DNA of 32,676 bases from contig JALHPV010000047.1 in assembly GCA_022842285.1 (NCBI GenBank), positions 1 to 32,676 on the forward strand. Direction: 5' to 3'. Source of the stretch: Kofleriaceae bacterium. Its GTDB lineage: Bacteria; Myxococcota_A; Polyangia; Haliangiales; Haliangiaceae. The position numbers and the translations under genes are program-made. The number at the start of each line of letters is the position of its first letter. Within the stretch, counting starts at the first letter, position 1. Below, one piece after another: positions 26,871 to 32,676 of the stretch. The notes under the pieces are model-generated. The model made no database searches and had not been told where the DNA came from. It saw nothing but the letters and a program-made list of their open reading frames with translations.

Positions 26871-28597
26871 AGCTGCGCGGTCGCTTCACGGTCACGCTCG
26901 CCCTCGCCGCGCTCGTGCCGATCGTCATCGCCGCCGTCATCACCCGGCAGGTGATCGCCGCGAGCTACACTGACGAGTACCGGGAGACGCGACGCAGCGT
27001 CGAGCAGTCGATGCTGCGCGAGGTCGCGCGCCTCTCGTCGCAGGTGCACGCAGCCGTGGCCTCCCTCGCGAGTCCCGACCATCCGTTCGTCGGTGGGCTC
27101 TTGCGCGAGCTCGTGAAGGGCACGCTCGACGCGCCGACCGAGCGGCGGTTGCGAGAGCAGGGCGGACCCGTCATGCGCGGCCTCTCGCTGCAGCTCCTCA
27201 CCCTCACGGATCCGAGCGACCGCGTGATGGTCTCGCCGCACAACCGCGCCGAGGTCGGTGAGCCCAACCCCGTGGTACGGCAGCGCGCGGAGAGGACCAA
27301 GGGCGAGACGTACTTCGTCCGCGAGAAGATCACGCGCGGTCCCACCGTCGAGACGGTCCTCGTCGCCCAGGCCGCGCAGCTCTCGCGCGATGGTCGCTTC
27401 GTGGTCGCCCTCTGGGCCGGCCGGACCATCGACAACGAGCTCCTCACCACCGTGCGGCGCGAGGGTCGCATCGACGCCCGGATCGTGGCCGCCAACGGCG
27501 ACGTGCTGCAGCCCTCCGTCGCGCCGAACTGGGGCGACCTCTCGGCAGATCCGCCGATCCGGATCCCGCTGGCGGGCCCCGACGGGGTGCCCATCGCCTT
27601 CATCGAGGTCGCGGTCTCCGACAACAACCTCGCCGGCGTGCTCCGCGAGGTCACGTACATCTCCGCCGGCCTCGCCGTCGGGGCGCTCGCGCTCGTCGTG
27701 CTCGCCGGGGTCTTCGTCGCCCGCCGCATCGCGCGTGACCTCGACGCCCTCGTCGAAGGCTCGCTGCACGCGGCGCGCGGGGACCTCGACTACCGCGTCC
27801 CCGTTCGCGGCCAGGACGAGATCGGGGCCGTCGCCTCCGCCTTCAACTTCATGATGGAGGACCTCCGCACGTCGAAGGATCGCCTGGTCATCGCCGAGCG
27901 CATCGCTGCTTGGCAAGAGATCGCGCGTCGTCTCGCCCACGAGATCAAGAATCCGCTCACGCCCATCCAGATGGCGATGGACACCCTCCGCAAGGTCTGG
28001 AAGAAGCAGCACCCGCAGTTCGGCGAGATCCTCGAGGAGTCGACGGAGACGGTCCTCGAGGAGGCCGATCGCCTGAAGCGCATCGTGAGCGAGTTCTCCG
28101 ACTTCGCCCGCATGCCCAAGCCCGAGCTGCAGCGCGTGGACCTGAACGACGTCGTCAAGTCGGTCACCGGCCTCTACCAGGGCGCGATCCGCGTCGAGAC
28201 CAAGCTCGCCAAGATCCCCGACATCGACGCCGACAAGGGCCAGATCAACCAGGTCGTCCTGAACCTTGTGGAGAACGCCCGCGATGCCATCGGCGAGCGC
28301 TCGGACGGCAAGATCACCGTCCAGACGAAGCTCGGCGACGCCGGCGACCGGGCGGTGCTCATTGTCGACGACAACGGCCCGGGCGTCCCCACCGAGCTCA
28401 AGGACAAGATCTTCGCCCCGTACTTCTCGACGAAGCTCAACAAGGGCGGCACCGGCCTTGGCCTCGCCATCGTCCACCGCATCGTCTCGGACCACGGCGG
28501 CCGCATCCAGATCACCGATGCCCTCGGCGGAGGCGCCCGCTTCCTGATCGAGCTGCCGCTGCGCAACGCCACGTCGCTACTCGCCTCGCGAATCTGA
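26867..28597 (+). CDS. NtrY-like membrane sensor histidine kinase
   Basis: 576 aa from GTG 26867, overlapping the preceding stop (GTGA). A transmembrane segment (about 8-26), a periplasmic sensor domain (about 30-262), a second transmembrane segment (about 264-285), HAMP (about 286-337), then HisKA with phosphoacceptor His358 (RRLAHEIKNPLTPIQMA). The ATPase has the N box LNLVENARDAIGE, DDNGPGVP, and GTGLGLAIVHRIVSDHGG. The periplasmic domain has no clear Cache-fold match that I can name. No response regulator follows in the window, so its partner lies elsewhere. Coupling to a solute-binding protein suggests the latter delivers the ligand signal. Confidence 0.93.
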   Translation: MKLRGRFTVTLALAALVPIVIAAVITRQVIAASYTDEYRETRRSVEQSMLREVARLSSQVHAAVASLASPDHPFVGGLLRELVKGTLDAPTERRLREQGGPVMRGLSLQLLTLTDPSDRVMVSPHNRAEVGEPNPVVRQRAERTKGETYFVREKITRGPTVETVLVAQAAQLSRDGRFVVALWAGRTIDNELLTTVRREGRIDARIVAANGDVLQPSVAPNWGDLSADPPIRIPLAGPDGVPIAFIEVAVSDNNLAGVLREVTYISAGLAVGALALVVLAGVFVARRIARDLDALVEGSLHAARGDLDYRVPVRGQDEIGAVASAFNFMMEDLRTSKDRLVIAERIAAWQEIARRLAHEIKNPLTPIQMAMDTLRKVWKKQHPQFGEILEESTETVLEEADRLKRIVSEFSDFARMPKPELQRVDLNDVVKSVTGLYQGAIRVETKLAKIPDIDADKGQINQVVLNLVENARDAIGERSDGKITVQTKLGDAGDRAVLIVDDNGPGVPTELKDKIFAPYFSTKLNKGGTGLGLAIVHRIVSDHGGRIQITDALGGGARFLIELPLRNATSLLASRI

Positions 28598-28613
28598 TAC
28601 AGAGGAACCCGCC

Positions 28614-29552
28614 ATGAAGCCCGGAACGATCGATCCCACCGCGTCGCCATCCGGCGCCGCTTCGCCGGCAGCCCGCCACCGGCTCGAGGGCTGCCTCACT
28701 GCAATCGTCACCCCGTTCCGCGACGGCAAGGTCGACTTCGACAAGCTCGCGCAGCTGGTCGACTGGCAGATCGACCAAGGCATCGACGGCATCGTCGCCG
28801 TGGGCACCACCGGCGAGTCGGCGACCCTCGACGTCGAGGAGCATGTCGCCGTCATCGCCGCTGTCGTCAAGGCGGCGAAGGGGCGGGTCCCCGTGGTTGC
28901 CGGCGCGGGCGGCAACGCGACGACAGAGGCCCTGGAGTTGACCAAGGCCTCCGAGCAGGCCGGCGCCGATGCGCTCCTGCACGTCACGCCTTACTACAAC
29001 CGGCCCTCGCAGGAGGGGTTGTTCCGCCACTTCGAGGCCATCGCGAAGTCGACGAAGCTCCCCATCATTCTCTACAACGTGCCCACGCGCACCGCGTGTG
29101 ACCTCTCGACCGATGTCGTCGTGCGCCTCGCCGACTTCCCGAACGTCGTCGGCATCAAGGATGCGACGGGCAACCTCGTGCGCGGCTCGGACCTCGTCGC
29201 GCGCGTGGGCGATCGCATGGCCGTCCTCTCCGGCGATGACGGCACCGCGTTCCCGCTCTACGCCGTGGGGGGCCGCGGCGTCATCTCCGTCGTCTCCAAC
29301 GTCGCTCCGCGCGCCATGAGTGACATGTGGGACGCTGCCGCCGCCGGTGACTGGGAGCGCGCCCGCAAGCGCCACCACGAGCTCCGCGTCCTCTCGGCGA
29401 TGCTCTTCAACGAGCCGAGCCCCGCGCCCACCAAGGCCGCGCTCGCGCTCATGAACCGCTGCTCGACGGAGCTTCGCCTGCCCCTCGTCCCGGCGTCGGC
29501 GGGCCTCACCGACCAGCTCCGCGCCGAGCTCAAGACCCTGGGCCTCTTGTGA
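28614..29552 (+). CDS. dapA: 4-hydroxy-tetrahydrodipicolinate synthase
   Basis: 312 aa, about 20 residues longer than usual because of an N-terminal Pro/Ser/Ala extension. ATG 28614 has GAGGA at 28602-28606. It condenses pyruvate and aspartate semialdehyde, the first step to meso-diaminopimelate and lysine. Catalytic Lys182 (GIKDATG) forms the Schiff base; Tyr154 (IILYNVPTRT) and the GTTGES loop (64-69) are present. It lies 16 bp after the kinase gene and its stop overlaps dapB. Confidence 0.96.
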   Translation: MKPGTIDPTASPSGAASPAARHRLEGCLTAIVTPFRDGKVDFDKLAQLVDWQIDQGIDGIVAVGTTGESATLDVEEHVAVIAAVVKAAKGRVPVVAGAGGNATTEALELTKASEQAGADALLHVTPYYNRPSQEGLFRHFEAIAKSTKLPIILYNVPTRTACDLSTDVVVRLADFPNVVGIKDATGNLVRGSDLVARVGDRMAVLSGDDGTAFPLYAVGGRGVISVVSNVAPRAMSDMWDAAAAGDWERARKRHHELRVLSAMLFNEPSPAPTKAALALMNRCSTELRLPLVPASAGLTDQLRAELKTLGLL

Positions 29553-30277
29553 CCCGCGTCTGCGTCCTCGGCCCCTCCGGCCGCATGGGCAAGGCCGTCA
29601 TCGAGGCCGCGACCGCGACCAACCTGACCATCAGCGCGCGCGTCGACCTCGGCGACGACATGGCCGCTGGCCTCGCCGCCAGCGACGTCTACATCGACTT
29701 CACGACCCCCGTCGCCACGCGCGCTGCCGCGGCGCTCGCCTTCACCCGCAAGCTGCCCGCCGTCGTCGGCACCACCGGCCTCGGCCCCGACGACGAGAAG
29801 GCTCTCGCCGCCCTCGCCGAGGTCGCGCCGATCGTCGTCGCCGCCAACTTCTCCCTCGGCGTGAACCTCCTGCTGGGCCTCGCCCGCCAAGCGGCTCGCA
29901 TCCTCGGCCCCGACTGGGACGCCGAGGTCGTCGAGACCCACCACAAGAACAAGCGCGATGCTCCGTCGGGCACCGCGCTCGCGATCGCCCGCGCCATCGC
30001 CGCCGGTCACGGCTCCGACTACGACACCGTGAAGCGCCACACCCGCGACGGCGACGTCGGCCCGCGCCCCCGCGGCGAGATCGGCGTGTCGACGGTCCGC
30101 GGCGGCGACGTCATCGGCGAGCACACCGCCACGTTCTTCGGCGCCGCCGAGCGCATCGAGCTCTCGCACCGCGCGACCTCTCGCACGATCTTTGCCGCCG
30201 GCGCCCTCCGCGCCGCCGCCTGGGTCGTCACGCAGCCGCCCGGCCGCTACGACATGCAGGCCGTCCTCGGCCTGTAG
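29549..30277 (+). CDS. dapB: 4-hydroxy-tetrahydrodipicolinate reductase
   Basis: 242 aa from GTG 29549 (overlaps the dapA stop, GTGA). The nucleotide motif GPSGRMG (8-14) binds NAD(P)H. The substrate motif is ETHHKNKRDAPSGTA (129-143), with His131 and Lys135 at the positions of E. coli His159 and Lys163. It reduces the dapA product in the diaminopimelate pathway. Full length, no missing key residue. Last gene of the run starting at 21902. Confidence 0.96.
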   Translation: MTRVCVLGPSGRMGKAVIEAATATNLTISARVDLGDDMAAGLAASDVYIDFTTPVATRAAAALAFTRKLPAVVGTTGLGPDDEKALAALAEVAPIVVAANFSLGVNLLLGLARQAARILGPDWDAEVVETHHKNKRDAPSGTALAIARAIAAGHGSDYDTVKRHTRDGDVGPRPRGEIGVSTVRGGDVIGEHTATFFGAAERIELSHRATSRTIFAAGALRAAAWVVTQPPGRYDMQAVLGL

Positions 30278-30328
30278 TTTCGGCGACACGGAACAAACCC
30301 GCCGCATCGCGCGTTACCTTCGACCGCC

Positions 30329-30742
30329 ATGTTCCGCGAGCAAGGCTACGTCGAGCGCTGCTACTGCGAGGCCGAGGCCGTGCGTGGCTGCGGGTGCTGC
30401 GGCCGGGCTCGCTGCGAGAGCCACCTGAGCGACTCGCTCTGCGACCGCTGCTCGCGGGCCCTCACGCGCGAGCTCGCGACTCTGACCGGTCGCGCCTGGG
30501 CGGTCGGAGGCGTCGTCGGGGCCGTTGGCGTGCTCGGCCTCATGGTTGCCCACGTCGGCCCGGCGTGTATCCTCGCGGCGCCGGCCGGCATCGTAGCGGG
30601 CTACCTCCAGCGTCGGCTCCAGCGCCGCTCCGTGCAGGCGGCGCTCGCGCCCGTGATGTCAGCGACCAAGGGCGAGCTCGCCGCTCCGCCCGAACCGCCC
30701 GCATTCCCGTCTGCTCCGACGGCGACGTACGGCAGCTACTGA
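30329..30742 (+). CDS. Cys-rich small membrane protein
   Basis: 137 aa. The N-terminal ~45 residues contain eight cysteines and a His (CYCEAEAVRGCGCCG, RCESHLSDSLCDRCS), arranged like a zinc-binding B-box or ribbon. One or two transmembrane segments follow (about 54-88, VGGVVGAVGVLGLMVAHV and ILAAPAGIVAGYL), then a basic stretch and a Pro-rich tail. No family recognised. Its start is 51 bp after dapB, so it may be in the same transcript, but there is no overlap. Confidence 0.7.
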   Translation: MFREQGYVERCYCEAEAVRGCGCCGRARCESHLSDSLCDRCSRALTRELATLTGRAWAVGGVVGAVGVLGLMVAHVGPACILAAPAGIVAGYLQRRLQRRSVQAALAPVMSATKGELAAPPEPPAFPSAPTATYGSY

Positions 30743-30824
30743 CTCGTCCGCGGGTAGCAGTCCCGGTGCGTGGCCGCCCGTCGTTCCGCTCGAGAACGGG
30801 ACGTATCGCGTCGCGGTCGGCACC

Positions 30825-31115
30825 CTAGGGATAGTCGAGCTCGCGTTGGTGGCGGATGGCCAGGATTCGAACCTCCTGGCGCACCGGCAAGAATCGGTAG
30901 AGGGCCACGTACCCCGTTCGTCCGTACGAGATGACGAGCTCTCGGACCTGCCCGGTCACGAGCCGCCCGACCAGTGGGTGATGAGCCAGCATGCTGACGG
31001 CCGATTCGATCGCCTGGACCGCCGCAAGCGCTGCTGCAGGAGCCTCGGCCGCGAGGAACTGACACGAGCGTTCGAGGTGCGCCAGGGCGGCTCGCGAATA
31101 GACTATGCGCGCCAC
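30825..31115 (-). CDS. RelE/ParE-family toxin
   Basis: 96 aa from GTG 31115; GTG 31163 upstream is an alternative. The sequence ARIVYSRAALAHLERSCQFL, then HHPLVGRLVTGQVRELVISY and VALYRFLPVRQEVRILAIRH follows the ParE/RelE pattern: an N-terminal helix pair, a P-x-x-G-R turn, and a C-terminal beta sheet ending in R-H-x-R. ParE toxins act on DNA gyrase and RelE toxins cleave mRNA on the ribosome; I lean to ParE. The start lies within the end of the antitoxin gene (13-bp overlap), as usual for these modules. Confidence 0.88.
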   Translation of the reverse strand: MARIVYSRAALAHLERSCQFLAAEAPAAALAAVQAIESAVSMLAHHPLVGRLVTGQVRELVISYGRTGYVALYRFLPVRQEVRILAIRHQRELDYP

Positions 31116-31390
31116 GGCTTGGGCCGCGCAGATTTCTCGCCGCTGGCCAGCCTCTTGAGCCACGCGTGCACATCATCGGCGCTGTACACGGCCGCGCCCT
31201 CCTCGATCTCGCGATCAGCATCCACCGCCTCCTGGACGAAGGCCGCCATGGCTTCGTCGCGCTGGACCTGACGTTCGAGCGCATCGACCATGACTGCGTG
31301 TGGAGCCCGCCCACTGCGCTTGGCCAGCTTCGCGATCCGTGCCTTGAGCGCCGTCGGTAGCTTCAAGGTCGTCGATGTCGTCTTCGACAT
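31103..31390 (-). CDS. Ribbon-helix-helix antitoxin
   Basis: 95 aa from ATG 31390. The N-terminus STTLKLPTALKARIAKLAKR, then SGRAPHAVMVDALERQV is a CopG/MetJ-type ribbon-helix-helix that binds DNA as a dimer. The C-terminal part (DADREIEEGAAVYSADDVHA) is the toxin-neutralising arm of the ParD/RHH type. It overlaps the ParE-like toxin gene and lies upstream in the operon, so it should repress its own promoter. Confidence 0.88.
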   Translation of the reverse strand: MSKTTSTTLKLPTALKARIAKLAKRSGRAPHAVMVDALERQVQRDEAMAAFVQEAVDADREIEEGAAVYSADDVHAWLKRLASGEKSARPKPWRA

Positions 31391-31410
31391 GGTGTTACCA
31401 GAGTACCACC
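31391..31410. promoter_or_regulatory. Candidate operator of the toxin-antitoxin operon
   Basis: Imperfect palindrome GGTGTTAC-CAGA-GTACCACC directly before the antitoxin ATG (7 of 8 positions match). This is where an RHH antitoxin would bind to autorepress. On the minus strand TACTCT within it could be a weak -10 box. Next to it is the perfect palindrome CCGCCGCGGCGG at 31410-31421. No binding data; sequence only. Confidence 0.5.
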
Positions 31411-31520
31411 CGCCGCGGCGGCGACCACTGAAAGCCGCATGAGTCCCGGGCACGGCGGGGCATCCTTGCTTGGCTCGTAGCGCGCCAGATTCACGGCGCC
31501 GCCCGTGGCAGAGTCGACCG

Positions 31521-32676
31521 ATGCGGTTGCGGCTCTGGTTTCTGATCCTCCTGCTGGTCGCGTGTGGCCCCAAGGGCCCGCCGAGTCCAGCCCCGGCGCC
31601 GAAGCCGCCGACCACGACGATCGCCGACGTACCGCCCGAAGGCAGCGACGACCTGTTGCCGCTGTGGCCCGCGATCAAGCACGGCACGCTGCCGAACGGG
31701 CTCCAGTACTATGTGATGAAGCACGGCGAGCCGAAGGGGCGCGCGATGATGTGGCTGGCCGTCGATGCGGGCGCCATCCAGGAGGATGACGACCAGCGCG
31801 GGCTCGCGCACTTCACCGAGCACATGGCGTTCAACGGGACGAAGCGGTTCCCGAAGCATCAGCTCGTCGACTACCTCGAGAAGATCGGGATGGACTTCGG
31901 GGCGGATCTGAACGCGTACACGAGCTTCGACGAGACCGTGTATCAGCTGACGGTCCCGACCGACGACAAGCAGTACCTGGACAAGGCGTTCGAGATCCTG
32001 CGCGACTGGGCGGGTGACATCTCGTTCGAACCTGGTGAATTCGAGAAGGAGCGCGGCGTGGTGCTCGAGGAGTGGCGGCTGGGGAAGGGCGTGGGTGACC
32101 GCATCTACCAGAAGGAGATGCCGGTGCTGCTGCCGGGGACGCGGTATCCGCTGCGGGAGGCGATCGGGCTGCCCGAGACGCTGAAGGGTGCGCCGCGCGA
32201 TGCCATTGTCCGATTCTACCGGGACTGGTACCGGCCCGATCTGATGGCGGTGTTCGTCGTCGGGGACTTCGCCGACGAGGCCGCCATGGTCGAGCAGGTG
32301 AAGGCCACGTTCGGCGATCTCGCCAATCCCGCGAAGCCGCGCGCGCGGACGTCCGGCGGGTTTCCCGCGGAGACGGAGACGCGGGTGTCGCTCGTCACGG
32401 ACAAGGAGCTGTCGCAACCGACGGTGACGGTGAGCAACCTCGTGCCTCATCGGCCCAAGGCGTCGGGCCGCGACTTCCGCCGCATGGTGCTCGAGGTGCT
32501 CTACAGCGACATCCTCAACGACCGCCTCGCGTCGATCGGGCGAACGGCGACGGCGCCCTTCACCGGAGCGGGGGTGTCCGTCGACGAGTACGTGCGCGGC
32601 ATCGATGCGTTCACGCGGGCGGCCTACCCGAAGCCGGGCAAGCTCGAGGAGGCGCTGCAGGCCGTCTTGCTGGAGG
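31521..32676 (+). CDS. M16-family zinc metalloprotease lipoprotein, N-terminal part (cut by window edge)
   Basis: 385 codons are visible from ATG 31521, with no stop before the end of the window. The signal sequence MRLRLWFLILLLVAC ends in a lipobox with Cys15, so it is probably anchored in the outer or inner membrane. The HxxEH zinc site is His97-Phe-Thr-Glu100-His101 in GLAHFTEHMAF, and the distal Glu177 lies in FEKERGVVLEEW at the M16/pitrilysin spacing. The first M16 peptidase domain is visible; a second would be expected downstream. A Pro-rich linker (about 20-35) separates lipid anchor and domain. It is divergent from the toxin-antitoxin operon. Confidence 0.9.
   Translation, partial: MRLRLWFLILLLVACGPKGPPSPAPAPKPPTTTIADVPPEGSDDLLPLWPAIKHGTLPNGLQYYVMKHGEPKGRAMMWLAVDAGAIQEDDDQRGLAHFTEHMAFNGTKRFPKHQLVDYLEKIGMDFGADLNAYTSFDETVYQLTVPTDDKQYLDKAFEILRDWAGDISFEPGEFEKERGVVLEEWRLGKGVGDRIYQKEMPVLLPGTRYPLREAIGLPETLKGAPRDAIVRFYRDWYRPDLMAVFVVGDFADEAAMVEQVKATFGDLANPAKPRARTSGGFPAETETRVSLVTDKELSQPTVTVSNLVPHRPKASGRDFRRMVLEVLYSDILNDRLASIGRTATAPFTGAGVSVDEYVRGIDAFTRAAYPKPGKLEEALQAVLLE

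Noticed and set aside
30743-30824. Terminator between the Cys-rich gene and the toxin gene
   Set aside because: Only a weak GTTC/GAAC stem was seen, without a T-run.

Overview
The window looks like chromosomal DNA of a high-GC Gram-negative bacterium, most likely a myxobacterium or relative (Myxococcota). This is inferred from strong G/C bias at third codon positions, a very large Ser/Thr kinase fused to an ATPase, several lipoproteins and envelope proteins, a DUF4175-type coiled-coil membrane protein, and palindromic intergenic repeats. No rRNA, tRNA or CRISPR array was recognised.

Layout. (1) 1-3285, minus strand: a DUF4175-like membrane coiled-coil protein, translationally coupled to a secreted TPR-like protein cut by the window edge. 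(2) 3315-4932: an ECF sigma factor, a membrane-anchored putative anti-sigma protein and a small secreted protein, joined by stop/start overlaps. (3) 5001-8708: an unusual AsmA-like/GT51 transglycosylase fusion, a 57-nt hairpin, a small membrane protein and a lipoprotein with a methyltransferase fold. (4) 8767-10699: an array of palindromic repeats interrupted by an IS3-family element with imperfect terminal inverted repeats, a DD35E transposase and a possible -1 frameshift site. (5) 10774-15079: a putative outer-membrane protein convergent with a lipoprotein, then a NarL-type response regulator and its DesK-like kinase. (6) 21065-15173, minus strand: a 1209-aa kinase/ATPase, an FAD oxidoreductase and a macro-domain protein, all overlapping. 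(7) 21082-30277, plus strand: a TrmH-like methyltransferase, then PBP1A, a secreted FG-GAP-like protein, a family-5 solute-binding protein, an NtrY-like sensor kinase, dapA and dapB, closely packed. (8) 30329-32676: a Cys-rich membrane protein, a RHH/ParE toxin-antitoxin pair with a candidate operator, and a truncated M16 metalloprotease lipoprotein.

The most interesting biology is envelope-related. The run from 21902 to 30277 joins peptidoglycan polymerisation (PBP1A), a peptide-binding-type protein without a permease, a sensor kinase without a receiver, and diaminopimelate synthesis (DapA/DapB). It can be read as a cell-wall sensing and supply operon, which is a hypothesis. A second GT51 domain at 5001-7265 is fused to an AsmA-like periplasmic domain and has no transpeptidase. 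The window also carries three kinds of palindromic repeat. One kind appears to have been absorbed in frame into a signal peptide.
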